64,000 bases of DNA from Algibacillus agarilyticus (GTDB taxonomy: Bacteria > Pseudomonadota > Gammaproteobacteria > Enterobacterales > Alteromonadaceae): positions 48,501 to 112,500 of the forward strand of contig NZ_QMED01000016.1 of the NCBI RefSeq assembly GCF_003286125.1. The letters are read 5' to 3'. Shown one piece after another: positions 38,600 through 49,105 of this stretch. Below the pieces are notes generated by a model, which worked only from the letters and a program-made list of their open reading frames with translations, was not told the DNA's origin and made no database searches. Positions within the stretch are counted from its first letter, which is position 1. Every line of letters starts with the position of its first letter. A program made the position numbers and the translations under genes.

Positions 38600-39619
38600 A
38601 TGAAAAAACTCGTCGCCTTTTCACTTGTTTTAACCTTGATTGTTGTGATTCTTGGCGCGTTTACGCGTTTAACCGATGCCGGGCTAGGTTGCCCTGATTG
38701 GCCTGGGTGTTATGGTATGCTGACGGTGCCAAAGCCTGCTGATATGGCTCAGGCTCAGCAAGCTTTCCCTGAACGAAAAATTGAAGTGAATAAAGCATGG
38801 AACGAAATGATCCATCGTTATGTGGCCGGTACTTTGGGTTTATTCATCTTGGCGATCGCTATTTGGGCTTGGCGTTTGCGTAAGTATCGAAAACATACTG
38901 CCTTATTGTTAGCGGTTGTTATTTTTCAAGCTGCACTCGGTATGTGGACGGTAACGCTTAATTTAATGCCGGTTGTTGTAATGGGGCATTTAGCAGGGGG
39001 ATTTAGTATTTTTTGCTTGCTCGCATTGCTGTGGTTTCGTTTAAACGCGTTTGAAATTAAGCTTTTTTCACCGCCTAGCCCTCCAAAAATTAAATATTTA
39101 AAATTAGGTGCGATCACCGTTTTAGCGGTTTTGGTTATTCAAATATTATTAGGCGGATGGACTTCTTCTAATTATGCCGCTTTGGTTTGCACGGATTTAC
39201 CCATTTGCCAAGGGGATTGGTTGCAACAGTTAAAACCGGCACAAGCATTTTCTTTGATTAGTCCCGTTGCAGAATCATATGAGTATGGTGTACTCGATTA
39301 CGCCGCTCGGTTAACGATCCATGTGAGTCACCGAGTTTGGGCTATTATTACTTCTGTCGCTGTTATTGTGTTTTTAATTTTACAGTATCGATGGCTGTCT
39401 TCAGTTGTGATAAAAAAATTAACTCTGATTACAAGCGTTTTGTTAGTCACTCAGGTCGCTTTAGGGGTCAGTAATATTTTGTTTACATTACCTTTAGCTG
39501 TTGCTGTTAGTCATAATGCTTTTGCACTTTTGTTATTAACGTCGTTAGTTTTTTCATTTTATTTACTTAATGCTGGTTTTAAAGGTGAGTCGAACCAACA
39601 AGGAGTTGAGCATGCTTAA
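38600..39619 (+). CDS. ctaA: heme A synthase
   Basis: 339-aa inner membrane enzyme that oxidises the C8 methyl of heme O to give heme A. Eight helices are expected. Heme-ligand histidines are visible in [32 protein letters not shown] and VSHNAFA. Two Cys pairs lie in [12 protein letters not shown] and [12 protein letters not shown], the disulfide-bearing periplasmic loops of this class. Three bases after the preceding gene; overlaps ctaB by eight. Confidence 0.96.
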   Translation: MKKLVAFSLVLTLIVVILGAFTRLTDAGLGCPDWPGCYGMLTVPKPADMAQAQQAFPERKIEVNKAWNEMIHRYVAGTLGLFILAIAIWAWRLRKYRKHTALLLAVVIFQAALGMWTVTLNLMPVVVMGHLAGGFSIFCLLALLWFRLNAFEIKLFSPPSPPKIKYLKLGAITVLAVLVIQILLGGWTSSNYAALVCTDLPICQGDWLQQLKPAQAFSLISPVAESYEYGVLDYAARLTIHVSHRVWAIITSVAVIVFLILQYRWLSSVVIKKLTLITSVLLVTQVALGVSNILFTLPLAVAVSHNAFALLLLTSLVFSFYLLNAGFKGESNQQGVEHA

Positions 39620-40514
39620 TAAACAAGCGTATACACAAGAGCTCGTATCAATCGTTAATGATTACGTTGAAATTACCAAGCCCAAAGTGGTTTTATTGAT
39701 ATTGTTAACCGCTTTAGTCGGTATGATGCTCGCTTTACCGACGCTACCGGATATCGGTTTAATGTTAATGAGTTTAATTGGCATTGGCCTGCTTGCTTCT
39801 GCTGCCGCTGCAATTAACCATGTTGTCGATTATCGTATTGATTTATTAATGGCTAGAACCTATAACCGGCCTGTTGCTAAAGGGCGTATTGGTCAAACTA
39901 ATGCGATGATTTTTGCGGGTATTATTGGCTCTTTAGGTTATCTTATTTTAGGGTTAATGGTTAATTGGCTAACGGCTCATTTAACCTTGGCATCTCTAGT
40001 CGGTTATGCGGTTATCTACACTTTATATTTAAAGCGAGCGACGCCACAAAATATTGTGATTGGTGGGCTCGCAGGTGCTATGCCGCCTTTACTTGGTTGG
40101 ACCGCAATAACGAATCAAATTGATCCCAATGCTTTTTTGTTGGTCATTATTGTTTTCACATGGACGCCTCCTCATTTTTGGGCATTAGCGATCCATCGAG
40201 AAAAAGATTACGCCAAAGCTAAGATCCCTATGTTGCCTGTGACCCACGGTAAAGCGTTTACTAAAACAATGATTGTGTTGTACTCCATTTTACTCTTTGT
40301 TGTTGGATTGTTTCCTTGGCTATTTGGTTTGTCGGGTCTTTTATATTTAATGAGTGCGGTTTTACTTAATAGCTATTTTTTATATTTGGCTATTCAATTA
40401 AAGTTTAATGAATATGATGGTTTAGCTTATAAATTATTTAAGTTTTCAATTTCTCATTTAATGGTATTGTTTATTGCCTTACTTGTTGATCACTTTATGA
40501 TGTTATATGTCTAA
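39612..40514 (+). CDS. ctaB: protoheme IX farnesyltransferase (heme O synthase)
   Basis: 300-aa UbiA-family prenyltransferase that makes heme O from heme B. Asp-rich substrate motif [20 protein letters not shown] and the second loop [16 protein letters not shown] are complete. ATG 39612 has AAGGAG six bases upstream; the longer frame from 39570 lies inside ctaA and is not used. Confidence 0.96.
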   Translation: MLNKQAYTQELVSIVNDYVEITKPKVVLLILLTALVGMMLALPTLPDIGLMLMSLIGIGLLASAAAAINHVVDYRIDLLMARTYNRPVAKGRIGQTNAMIFAGIIGSLGYLILGLMVNWLTAHLTLASLVGYAVIYTLYLKRATPQNIVIGGLAGAMPPLLGWTAITNQIDPNAFLLVIIVFTWTPPHFWALAIHREKDYAKAKIPMLPVTHGKAFTKTMIVLYSILLFVVGLFPWLFGLSGLLYLMSAVLLNSYFLYLAIQLKFNEYDGLAYKLFKFSISHLMVLFIALLVDHFMMLYV

Positions 40515-41127
40515 TAAAATTTATGTTGTTGTTTTACTTATTGCTTTGCTTTTAGGAAGCTTAAGTCAGGTTTTTTTATTTAAATCTGATCCCGCTGATA
40601 ATTTAGAAAATATCAGGGTTTATCAGCCTGTTCGACCTGTAGGCGAGTTTAATTTAAGTCAGCATACGGGAATGAATTTTCAGCAAAGCGAATTACTTGG
40701 GCGTTGGACGTTTTTGTTTTTGGGTTACACGCATTGCCCTGATATTTGCCCAACAACGATGTTATCGCTAGCTGCTGTTTATCCTGAATTAAAAGCAATA
40801 AAAGATAATGTCCAAGTGGTGATGATATCCGCCGATCCACAACGTGACTCACTTGCTGTTTTAAAGGAATACGTACCTTTCTTTCATCCTGAATTTATTG
40901 GCGTGACTGCGCCTCACCCGCAATTATTACCTTTTACTCAGCGTTTAGGCTTAGTTTATTCAATGACAGAAGGGGAAAATAAAAGTAATTACCTCGTAAA
41001 TCATTCAGCTTCAATCGTACTTATTAACCCTGAAGGAAACATAGCTGCATTAATCAAACCTGATTTCACAAAGCAGCCGCCATCGGTTGATTTTAAAAGT
41101 TTGATCCTACTTTTAAAAAATATTTAA
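40507..41127 (+). CDS. SCO1/SenC family copper chaperone
   Basis: 206 aa with an N-terminal membrane anchor and a thioredoxin fold. CPDICP (about residue 78) gives the copper cysteines and [14 protein letters not shown] the conserved histidine. Delivers Cu to CuA or reduces its cysteines. Overlaps ctaB by eight bases; last gene of the cox cluster. Confidence 0.95.
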   Translation: MSNKIYVVVLLIALLLGSLSQVFLFKSDPADNLENIRVYQPVRPVGEFNLSQHTGMNFQQSELLGRWTFLFLGYTHCPDICPTTMLSLAAVYPELKAIKDNVQVVMISADPQRDSLAVLKEYVPFFHPEFIGVTAPHPQLLPFTQRLGLVYSMTEGENKSNYLVNHSASIVLINPEGNIAALIKPDFTKQPPSVDFKSLILLLKNI

Positions 41128-41224
41128 CTATAAAAATGGCAAATTTCCACAGGCGTTCTAATATTGATTTAGGGTGATAACAAAGTTTGTAAATCAAACT
41201 TAAACTATTGAATAACTAATCATT

Positions 41225-41503
41225 ATGGCTGATGAAATAACGGTTGTTTTAACCGAAAACGCGACAATTGCACAAGCAGATACTTTGCTACATGAATTGA
41301 ACGAAGTCTATTTACTAGGCTCTTCAATTACAATTGACGCAAGTCAAGTTGTTAAAATCGATTCCGCTGTCATACAGCTTTTGGTCTCGTTAAAAAAATC
41401 ACTTACGGTTAGCGACTTAACTATACATTGGGAGTCGCCAAGTTCCGCCTTTGTTTCTGCTGTAAAAGCTCTTGCTCTTACCGACTATTTATCACTTCAA
41501 TAA
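41225..41503 (+). CDS. STAS domain protein of the chemosensory operon
   Basis: 92 aa, one STAS (anti-sigma-factor antagonist) domain. The usual phosphorylation serine is Ser47 in VKIDSAVIQLL. It directly precedes cheY. Stand-alone STAS genes occur at the head of some Aer2-type (F7-class) chemotaxis clusters; a regulatory or scaffold role is possible, but no function is established. Confidence 0.85.
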   Translation: MADEITVVLTENATIAQADTLLHELNEVYLLGSSITIDASQVVKIDSAVIQLLVSLKKSLTVSDLTIHWESPSSAFVSAVKALALTDYLSLQ

Positions 41504-41531
41504 TAAAAAACATTTTAATAGGAATTGCTAC

Positions 41532-41894
41532 ATGAAAAAAATTCTTGCAGTTGACGATTCAGCATCGATGCGCCAGATGGTGTCTTTTACTCTAAAAAAA
41601 GCGGGTTTTGATGTGACAGATGCTAAAGATGGTGTAGATGCTTTAGCAATAGCTCAAAATCAAGATTTCGATCTCATTATCTCGGATGTAAACATGCCGA
41701 ACATGGATGGGATTACGTTAATTAAAGAATTACGCGGAATCGATAAATTTAAATATACACCCATGCTGATGTTAACAACGGAATCAGGTTTAGATAAAAA
41801 ATCAGCAGGTAAAGCGGCTGGTGCGACAGGTTGGATCGTAAAGCCGTTTAATCCAGACCAATTATTAGCAACGATAAATAAAGTTTTGAGATAA
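41532..41894 (+). CDS. cheY: CheY-like response regulator
   Basis: 120-aa single receiver domain. Acidic pocket DD at residues 8-9, phosphoacceptor Asp52 in SDVNMPNMDG, switch Thr82/83 in MLTTES and Lys104 in VKPF. No output domain, so it acts by protein contact. ATG 41532 is preferred (AGGA eight bases upstream); the frame from 41472 overlaps the STAS gene. Confidence 0.95.
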   Translation: MKKILAVDDSASMRQMVSFTLKKAGFDVTDAKDGVDALAIAQNQDFDLIISDVNMPNMDGITLIKELRGIDKFKYTPMLMLTTESGLDKKSAGKAAGATGWIVKPFNPDQLLATINKVLR

Positions 41895-41898
41895 ATTT

Positions 41899-44004
41899 AT
41901 GAGCGTTGACCTCAGTCAGTTTTACGAAGTTTTCTTTGAAGAAAGCTTTGAAGGCTTAGATGCCATGGAATCCGAACTGCTGGGTTTAGAGCCTGGTACG
42001 CCTGATAATGAAACCATTAATACAATCTTCCGTGCTGCTCATTCAATAAAAGGAGGTAGTGGTACTTTTGGCTTTAATTCGGTTTCTGAATTTACGCATG
42101 TTATAGAAACACTGCTTGATCAAATACGCGACGGCAGACGACTGCTTACCCAGCACCAAATTGATTTGTTTTTACAGTCAGTTGACTGCATGCGTGACAT
42201 GCTTAATTGTTTGCGCAATAACGAAGAGCCCGATGTTGAATTAGCTCAACCGCTCAAGTTAGCTTTTGAAAAAATACTCAATGGCGATGAGACTCCAGGT
42301 GATGATGAAGCACCAAGCGACGTTACACCTGCTACCTCAACTCTTGATACGCATTGGCATATCTCTTTAAAGCCCGGTATTGATATACTAAAAACAGGTA
42401 ACGAGCCTATTTTTATGCTGCAAGAAATTGCGGAGCTGGGTGATGCAAAAATAGCAATAGATGTAAGTTTAGTGCCGATGCTTAATGCAGTTGAGCCTGA
42501 TAATTTATATTTAAGCTGGCAAATCGATCTCACATCGCAATGTAAAGAAGAAGATATTGCTGAAATTTTTGATTGGATCATTGATGAATCAGAAATTGAA
42601 ATTACTCAGTCATCAAATTTGGTTGATAATAAAGACGATGCTGGTGACAGACTGCCTGTCGAAACAGAAAACACCCAAGATTCAAAGCCTGAAAATCTGA
42701 CTAATGCATCAACTGAATCAAGTGCAGTAGTTACTCCACCGCCGGCTCCTAAAAAAGAAGCAACTCAATCTAAAGCTACCGAATCTAGTTCTATTCGAGT
42801 CAGTATTGATAAAGTCGATTCGTTAATCAATATGGTTGGTGAGCTTGTTATTACACAAGCTATGTTAACGCAATTAACGGATGGTGAATTTGATAAAAGC
42901 AAGCTAGCTAGTATTCAAGAAGGCATGGCGCAGCTTGCGCACAATACGCGTGATTTACAAGAAAGTGTTATGCGTATTCGTATGTTGCCTATTAGTTTTG
43001 TTTTTAGTCGGTTTCCTCGTTTAGTTCGAGACACCAGTAAAAAGTTAAATAAAAAAATCAATTTAGTTTTACGCGGTGAAAATACCGAATTAGATAAAAC
43101 GGTAATGGAAAAAATTTCTGACCCGATGGTGCATTTAGTTCGAAACTCGATGGACCATGGTATTGAAATACCTGAAGAAAGATTGGCAACGGGTAAAGAA
43201 GAAACCGGTACGTTAACTTTAAATGCTTATCATCAAGGTGGTAATGTTGTTGTTGAAATTGTCGATGATGGCAAAGGCTTAAATACTGACAAAATTAAAT
43301 CGAAAGCCATCGAAAATGGCTTGATAAAAGAATCAGATGACTTAAGCGAACAGCAAATTAATGAACTTATTTTTGAACCTGGGTTTTCGACTGCCGATGA
43401 AGTCAGTGACCTATCTGGCCGCGGTGTTGGGATGGATGTTGTTCGACGTAATATTCAAGCATTAAATGGTTCTGTTGAATTGCAATCGGTAAAAGGAAAG
43501 GGCTCTACATTTACTATTCGCTTACCCCTAACGTTAGCAATATTAGATGGCCAATTAATTCGCGTAGCCGATCATATCTACATCATTCCACTCATCAATA
43601 TTATTGAGTCATTACAGATTGACCCAAGCAAAGTTAATAATGTTGGCGGTGAATATGATGTCTTGCGCCTTCGTGATGAATACGTACCGATTATTCGTTT
43701 ACATCAAGCTTTTAATCACCAAGCCGATTGCTCTAAATTAACTGAAGGGCTACTCGTTGTTGTTGAAAGCGACAATGGCAAAGTTGGTATTTGGGTTGAT
43801 GAATTGCTTGGGCAGCAGCAAGTTGTAATTAAGAGTTTAGAAGCTAATTATCGTAAAGTTGATGGTATTTCAGGGGCAACCATTCTTGGTGATGGCACGG
43901 TATCCTTAATTATCGACATCATTGGTTTAGTCAAATTAGCCGGTTTACGTAAAGCGGTACGGGTAAACGCTCTTGCGGGGAAACAAGATGCTGGAGCTAG
44001 ATAA
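41899..44004 (+). CDS. cheA: chemotaxis histidine kinase
   Basis: 701 aa. HPt domain with phosphorylated His48 (FRAAHSIKGGSGTFG) at residues 1-110; a CheA-specific accessory domain around residues 150-235; a Pro/Thr/Ser-rich linker; dimerisation domain from about 295 (RVSIDKVDSLINMVGELV); ATPase domain with HLVRNSMDHGIE (N box), DDGKGLN (G1) and GRGVGMDVVRRN (G2); and a C-terminal CheW-like domain. All catalytic motifs are intact. It phosphorylates the adjacent CheY in response to the receptors. Confidence 0.96.
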   Translation: MSVDLSQFYEVFFEESFEGLDAMESELLGLEPGTPDNETINTIFRAAHSIKGGSGTFGFNSVSEFTHVIETLLDQIRDGRRLLTQHQIDLFLQSVDCMRDMLNCLRNNEEPDVELAQPLKLAFEKILNGDETPGDDEAPSDVTPATSTLDTHWHISLKPGIDILKTGNEPIFMLQEIAELGDAKIAIDVSLVPMLNAVEPDNLYLSWQIDLTSQCKEEDIAEIFDWIIDESEIEITQSSNLVDNKDDAGDRLPVETENTQDSKPENLTNASTESSAVVTPPPAPKKEATQSKATESSSIRVSIDKVDSLINMVGELVITQAMLTQLTDGEFDKSKLASIQEGMAQLAHNTRDLQESVMRIRMLPISFVFSRFPRLVRDTSKKLNKKINLVLRGENTELDKTVMEKISDPMVHLVRNSMDHGIEIPEERLATGKEETGTLTLNAYHQGGNVVVEIVDDGKGLNTDKIKSKAIENGLIKESDDLSEQQINELIFEPGFSTADEVSDLSGRGVGMDVVRRNIQALNGSVELQSVKGKGSTFTIRLPLTLAILDGQLIRVADHIYIIPLINIIESLQIDPSKVNNVGGEYDVLRLRDEYVPIIRLHQAFNHQADCSKLTEGLLVVVESDNGKVGIWVDELLGQQQVVIKSLEANYRKVDGISGATILGDGTVSLIIDIIGLVKLAGLRKAVRVNALAGKQDAGAR

Positions 44005-44007
44005 ATT

Positions 44008-44502
44008 ATGAATATAGATGAACTGAACGCTCGATTGGTTGAGTCAACCGTTAATGAGCAAGACTATTTTGATGAGTTTCAGCAGTACTTAACTTTTTTA
44101 ATGAATGGTGAAGAGTACGGCGTTGATATTCTTCGCGTACAAGAAATTAGAGGATGGGAAAAGTGCACTGTTATTCCCAATTCATCTGATTATGTTCGAG
44201 GTGTATTAAACCTACGTGGCACCGTTGTGCCCGTTATCGATTTGCGCGTGCGTTTTGGTTTGGCTAATGCCGAGTACAGTCAAATTACCGTCGTGATCGT
44301 TGTTAAATTACGCCAAGACGATAAAGATAAAATTATGGGGTTAGTCGTCGATGCGGTTTCTGATGTACATGCCCTGAAACGAAGTCAAATTAATGTATCG
44401 CCTGAACTTGGTGATAATCAAAACAGTGAATTTATTCAAGGGTTAGGTCAAGTTGAGAATAAGATGCTTATTTTATTAGACCTGAACAACATATTAGATT
44501 GA
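44008..44502 (+). CDS. cheW: chemotaxis coupling protein
   Basis: 164-aa CheW fold linking CheA to receptors. Motifs EEYGVDILRVQEIRGWEK, GVLNLRGTVVPVIDLRVRFG and GLVVDAVSDVHALKRSQI are typical. Four bases after cheA. The next gene begins 110 bases later with only a weak ACTGAA/TTCAGT hairpin between. Confidence 0.95.
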   Translation: MNIDELNARLVESTVNEQDYFDEFQQYLTFLMNGEEYGVDILRVQEIRGWEKCTVIPNSSDYVRGVLNLRGTVVPVIDLRVRFGLANAEYSQITVVIVVKLRQDDKDKIMGLVVDAVSDVHALKRSQINVSPELGDNQNSEFIQGLGQVENKMLILLDLNNILD

Positions 44503-44612
44503 CATTATTTAGTGCCAATTTAACAAATTGTGTTTTAGCAAGGTAGTGATGCTATTTAAAACTGAAGGTAAAAATTTCAGTATCTATTAACAAATATAAG
44601 GTGGTAAGACGC

Positions 44613-47600
44613 ATGGGATGGTTTAGTAAACAAGTCGAAGAAGCTAAAACCGTTAGCGATCATGTATTGTCAGCGTTAGATAAATCGTTGGCAATTATAG
44701 AGTTTGAACCGAATGGAACGATTCTCTCGGCCAATAGTAATTTTCTTTCTGTTATGGGTTACCGGTTTGATGAGATCCAAGGTCGACATCACAGTTTATT
44801 TGTTGAGCCTAGCTATGCTAATAGTGCTGAATACAAAGAATTTTGGGCTAAATTAAATCGTAAAGAATTTCATACTGACGAATATAAGCGTTTTGGCAAT
44901 GGCGGACGAGAAATTTGGATCCAAGCGACTTATAACCCTGTTGTTGATGATAGTGGCAATTTGCTTAAAGTGATCAAAATTGCGACAGATGTGACGGCTC
45001 GTAAATTAAAAAACGTAGAAAACACAGGCCAAATTAATGCGATAAGTAAATCTCAAGCGGTTATTGAGTTTGATTTAGAAGGTAATATACTCACCGCAAA
45101 TGACAATTTCACATCAACTGTGGGTTATAGTTTGTCAGAAATACAAGGACGGCATCATAGCCTTTTTGTAGAACCCGAATATGCACAAAGCACCGAATAT
45201 AAAGAATTTTGGCAGCGTTTAAATCGAGGTGAATTTGTTTCAGGCGACTTTAAGCGTATCGGCAAGGGTAACAAAGAAGTATGGATAAAGGCTTCTTACA
45301 ATCCTATTTTTGATATGAGTGGTAAACCATTTAAAGTTGTAAAATATGCAACTGATATAACAGAGCAAAAAAAATCAGACGTTAAAGCGAAGCAAACCGC
45401 TGACCTGGCTAATGCGCTTAATGTTTGTCAGGCCAATGTAATGATTGCTGATAACGATTTAAACATTGTGTTTGTAAATGATGAAAACATGAAAATGTTG
45501 AAATCGCGTGAAGTTGAGCTGAAAACCGTTTTACCTAATTTTAATGCCGATAGCTTAGTCGGAACCAATGTTGATATTTTCCATAAAAATCCTTCTCATC
45601 AACGAACAATGCTAAAAGCATTAGCACAACCCTATACGACTCATATTAAAGCAGGAAATTTAACATTTAGACTTATCGCGACGCCTTGGCATAGTTTAGA
45701 AGGTGAACGCATCGGTACGGTTGTTGAATGGCTTGATATGACCGAAGAGCTAGCTCATAAAGATGCGTTAGCTAAAATAGCAGCCGAGAATGCGCGTATA
45801 AAAGCGGCTCTTGATAAATGCCAAGCCAATGTAATGATGGCTGATAATGATTTAAACATTGTTTACTTGAATGATTCTGTTCAAGCGATGATGCAGCATA
45901 ATCAGGCGCAATTACAAACGGTATTACCGCGTTTTAATGCAAATGATTTAATTGGAACATGTGTTGATGATTTTCATAAAAACCCCGCTCATCAGCGAAG
46001 CTTATTAGCGGGATTAACTGATGTATATCAAACTCGTTTAAGTCTTGCTGGTTTAACGTTTGATTTGATTGCGACACCTGTTTTTGATGATGAAGGCGCA
46101 AGATTAGGGACTGTCGTTGAATGGGATGATGTAACCGCTGCGATAGCGAAGCAAGCGTTAGACGATAAATTGGCTGCAGACAATGCACGCATAAAAATAG
46201 CGTTAGACCGTTGCCAAGCCAATGTCATGATGGCGGATAATGATCTCAACATTATTTACTTAAATGAATCCGTTGCAGATATGATGCAACGAAATGAAGC
46301 GCAATTGAAAACCGCATTGCCGAGCTTTAATGCAAGTCAGTTGATTGGCACTTGTGTTGATAGTTTCCATAAAAAACCAGCACATCAGCGTGGCATGTTA
46401 GAAGCGCTAAAAGATGTATACAAAACTAAAATTACGGTTGCTGGGTTAACCTTTAATTTGACTGCGACACCGGTGTTTGATGAAAAAAATAACAAATTAG
46501 GCACCGTGGTTGAGTGGGATGACATTACAGAGGCTCTCGTATTAAGTACGGAACAAAAACGTTTAGCGGATGAAAACTCAAGAGTTAAACAAGCGCTTGA
46601 TAATGTAACGACCAATACCATGATCGCCAATGCTGATAATGAAATTATTTATATGAACTCTGCCATTCATTCAATGATGCGGACGGCTGAAAATGATATC
46701 CGTCAAGCGTTGCCTAATTTTGATGCGAATAACTTACTCGGTCAAAAAATGGATGTTTTCCATAAAAATCCAGCTCACCAGCATCGTTTAATCGAGTCTT
46801 TATCGGCAACATTTGCTACTGAGATCAATGTTGGGGCACGCCGCTTTAGTTTGGTTGCCAACCCCATCGTGAGTGATGAAGGCTCTCGAATTGGCACCGT
46901 TGTAGAGTGGGGCGATCGTACTGCTGAGGTTTCAATTGAGAAAGAAATTGATCATCTTGTTGAAAGTGCGGTTGCAGGTGATTTATCGATCAGAATAAAA
47001 ACAGATGATAAGTCTGGTTTCTTTGAAGGATTAAGCACCGGTTTAAATCGTTTAGTTGGTGTATGTGAGGGAGTGATAAACGACACCGTTGAAATGCTAG
47101 ATGCGATGGCACATGGTAATTTAACTAAAAGAATAGAGGGGGATTATCAAGGTGGATTTGGTAAGTTAAAAGAAGATGCCAATGCGACCGTCACTAAACT
47201 AACTGAGATTATTGCCCGTGTTAATCAGTCCGCGAATACGGTGGCATCTGGTGCTGATGAAATAGCACAAGGCAATGCTGATTTAAGCCAACGCACAGAA
47301 GAGCAAGCGTCATCACTTGAAGAAACTGCAGCGTCAATGGAAGAGATGACCAGTACGGTTAAACAAAATGCAGATAATGCATCAATCGCTAACGAACTGG
47401 CTTCAGATGCGCAAAGCAAAGCGGTAACCGGAGGGCAAGTTGTTGAGCGTGCGGTTAAGAGCATGAGCGAAATAAATGAAGCAAGTAATAAAATCGCTGA
47501 CATTATTGGTGTTATTGATGAAATTGCGTTCCAAACTAATTTACTGGCGCTTAACGCCGCGGTTGAAGCCGCCAGAGCCGGAGAGCAAGGTCGAGGTTTT

Positions 47601-48110
47601 GCTGTTGTTGCTGGTGAAGTCCGTAACTTAGCGCAGCGTTCAGCTGAAGCCGCGAAAGAAATTAAAGACTTAATTCGCGATAGTGTTGCTAAAGTTGAAG
47701 ATGGCTCGTCATTGGTGAATGAATCGGGTTCGACACTGAAAGATATCGTGCAGGCAGTAGAAAAAGTAAGCCAAATGATCGCTGATATTTCTGTTGCGTC
47801 GAATGAACAGAGTGCGGGTATTGAACAGGTTAATAAAGCTATAACACAAATGGATGAAATGACTCAGCAAAATGCAGCGCTGGTTGAAGAGGCGTCCGCA
47901 GCGGGTGAGTCGATGTCTGAGCAAGCTCGTGCCATGCGCCAATTATTATCATTCTTTACCGTAGAGGCGGGTGGCGATAGCCGACACGTTGAATATGTAA
48001 GCCGAGAACCTTTGGCTAAACCAAGTAGTCGACAGTTTGATCCAAAACCTAAGACTCAAAATACTGGATTATCGTTCTCTGAAAGTGATGACGAATGGGA
48101 AGAGTTTTAA
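44613..48110 (+). CDS. soluble methyl-accepting receptor with six PAS domains (Aer2-like)
   Basis: 1165 aa with no transmembrane helix, so cytoplasmic. Two BdlA-like PAS domains (about 15-130 and 140-255; RHHSLFVEP in each) are followed by four tandem PAS domains at about 260, 394, 525 and 654. Each of the four carries FHKxPxHQ and GTVVEW, positions that in Aer2 heme-PAS domains hold the heme His and the O2-contacting Trp. Then a pair of HAMP-like units (about 775-865) and the signalling domain (about 869-1115) with [20 protein letters not shown] at the hairpin tip. The C-terminus, EWEEF, is a CheR-tether-like pentapeptide. ATG 44613 is preferred over GTG 44601. Confidence 0.92.
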   Translation: MGWFSKQVEEAKTVSDHVLSALDKSLAIIEFEPNGTILSANSNFLSVMGYRFDEIQGRHHSLFVEPSYANSAEYKEFWAKLNRKEFHTDEYKRFGNGGREIWIQATYNPVVDDSGNLLKVIKIATDVTARKLKNVENTGQINAISKSQAVIEFDLEGNILTANDNFTSTVGYSLSEIQGRHHSLFVEPEYAQSTEYKEFWQRLNRGEFVSGDFKRIGKGNKEVWIKASYNPIFDMSGKPFKVVKYATDITEQKKSDVKAKQTADLANALNVCQANVMIADNDLNIVFVNDENMKMLKSREVELKTVLPNFNADSLVGTNVDIFHKNPSHQRTMLKALAQPYTTHIKAGNLTFRLIATPWHSLEGERIGTVVEWLDMTEELAHKDALAKIAAENARIKAALDKCQANVMMADNDLNIVYLNDSVQAMMQHNQAQLQTVLPRFNANDLIGTCVDDFHKNPAHQRSLLAGLTDVYQTRLSLAGLTFDLIATPVFDDEGARLGTVVEWDDVTAAIAKQALDDKLAADNARIKIALDRCQANVMMADNDLNIIYLNESVADMMQRNEAQLKTALPSFNASQLIGTCVDSFHKKPAHQRGMLEALKDVYKTKITVAGLTFNLTATPVFDEKNNKLGTVVEWDDITEALVLSTEQKRLADENSRVKQALDNVTTNTMIANADNEIIYMNSAIHSMMRTAENDIRQALPNFDANNLLGQKMDVFHKNPAHQHRLIESLSATFATEINVGARRFSLVANPIVSDEGSRIGTVVEWGDRTAEVSIEKEIDHLVESAVAGDLSIRIKTDDKSGFFEGLSTGLNRLVGVCEGVINDTVEMLDAMAHGNLTKRIEGDYQGGFGKLKEDANATVTKLTEIIARVNQSANTVASGADEIAQGNADLSQRTEEQASSLEETAASMEEMTSTVKQNADNASIANELASDAQSKAVTGGQVVERAVKSMSEINEASNKIADIIGVIDEIAFQTNLLALNAAVEAARAGEQGRGFAVVAGEVRNLAQRSAEAAKEIKDLIRDSVAKVEDGSSLVNESGSTLKDIVQAVEKVSQMIADISVASNEQSAGIEQVNKAITQMDEMTQQNAALVEEASAAGESMSEQARAMRQLLSFFTVEAGGDSRHVEYVSREPLAKPSSRQFDPKPKTQNTGLSFSESDDEWEEF

Positions 48111-48134
48111 TAATGTATTAACGCTTCATTGACT

Positions 48135-48176
48135 AAAAAGCTAAAGCATTTCATATATTGCTTTAGCTTTTTTTTA
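48135..48176 (+). terminator. strong terminator after the first receptor
   Basis: AAAAAGCTAAAGCA and TGCTTTAGCTTTTT form a perfect 14-bp stem with a ten-base loop and a run of T. It separates the che operon from the PilJ_N and second receptor genes and makes the long frame starting at 48129 unlikely. Confidence 0.9.
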
Positions 48177-48218
48177 CTTGAAGGGCAATTTATATCCTTG
48201 TTTTTAAGATGCAGAGTG

Positions 48219-49070
48219 ATGAAAAGGACTTATAAAATACCTATCATGAAATATTTTATATTGCTATTACTGTTTGTGACAAATGTGAAAGCTCAAACCC
48301 TTGAAGCTATTGATATTGCGGGCAGGCAACGTATGTTAACGCAAAAAATAGCAAAAGACGTGTTGCTTGTTGCTTCTGGCCAAACAAATAAATCTATTTT
48401 TAATGCCTTACAGCAAAGCCATGCATTGTTTGATGTTTCTTTGATTCATTTAAGAAATGGAAATTTAAAGCTTAACATTCCTAAATCACCTGATGCATTG
48501 CAACCGCAATTAGCTCAAATACAAACGTTGTGGCAACCAACCTCAGATAACATCATGAAGATCATTAATGAGGAAAAGGCTGATTTAGCTTCAGTTGAGC
48601 TCGTTATGCAAAATACGGCAAAATTACTGGCTTTGTCTCATCAATATGTAATTGATTTATCATCAGCGAATAGCTCGCAGCAAAACAAAAGCTTATTACA
48701 AAGGGTAAATTTAACCGGTAAATTACGGATGTTAAGTCAAAAAATAGCGACTCAAGCGTTGTCTGTTTGTTACCACTACCATTTTTTCAAAAATAAAAAC
48801 TCAGCGATAAACACAATAAATGAATTCAATAATATTATTGAAGGGCTCATTGTGGGCAATGATTATTTACGTTTGAAGAAAGTTGCATCACATAATGAAC
48901 TTCAGCTATTAAATGCAACCCGCTCTCATTGGCAAGCATATATTGATTCACTCGCGCCTTTATTGGATATCGCGTACGCCGTTTGTGATGATGCGACAAT
49001 TAAGCATATTCAATCTAAGAGCATGCATGTTTTATTTTCAGCCAATAAAACAGTGCAATTTATTAAGTAA
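48219..49070 (+). CDS. periplasmic protein with two PilJ_N (type IV pili MCP N-terminal) repeats
   Basis: 283 aa from ATG 48219. A signal peptide (basic start, then FILLLLFVTNVKA) leads to two repeats, each opening with a P-box-like motif: IDIAGRQRMLTQKIAK and VNLTGKLRMLSQKIAT. These modules are usually the sensor parts of PilJ, NarX-like or other transducers, but here no transmembrane output domain follows. It probably is a periplasmic binding or accessory protein that works with the large receptor 35 bases downstream. Ligand unknown; nitrate is possible by analogy with NarX. The start is uncertain (48246 is an alternative). Confidence 0.75.
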   Translation: MKRTYKIPIMKYFILLLLFVTNVKAQTLEAIDIAGRQRMLTQKIAKDVLLVASGQTNKSIFNALQQSHALFDVSLIHLRNGNLKLNIPKSPDALQPQLAQIQTLWQPTSDNIMKIINEEKADLASVELVMQNTAKLLALSHQYVIDLSSANSSQQNKSLLQRVNLTGKLRMLSQKIATQALSVCYHYHFFKNKNSAINTINEFNNIIEGLIVGNDYLRLKKVASHNELQLLNATRSHWQAYIDSLAPLLDIAYAVCDDATIKHIQSKSMHVLFSANKTVQFIK

Positions 49071-49105
49071 TTTTGTGTTTAACATAATTTAAAAGGTCGT
49101 AATAA

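Noticed and set aside
45390-46900. Regularly spaced repeats of about 390 bp, considered as a repeat array
   Set aside because: They are the coding sequence of tandem PAS domains, diverged at the DNA level, not a CRISPR or non-coding array. No CRISPR array was seen in the window.
45934-47942. Several antisense frames of 60-92 codons within the first receptor gene, and the same in the second receptor
   Set aside because: They arise from the repetitive PAS and signalling coding sequence; they lack ribosome sites and recur as shadows wherever the plus-strand repeats occur.
48129-48218. Upstream extension of the PilJ_N protein
   Set aside because: It reads through a strong terminator hairpin and displaces the signal peptide from the N-terminus.
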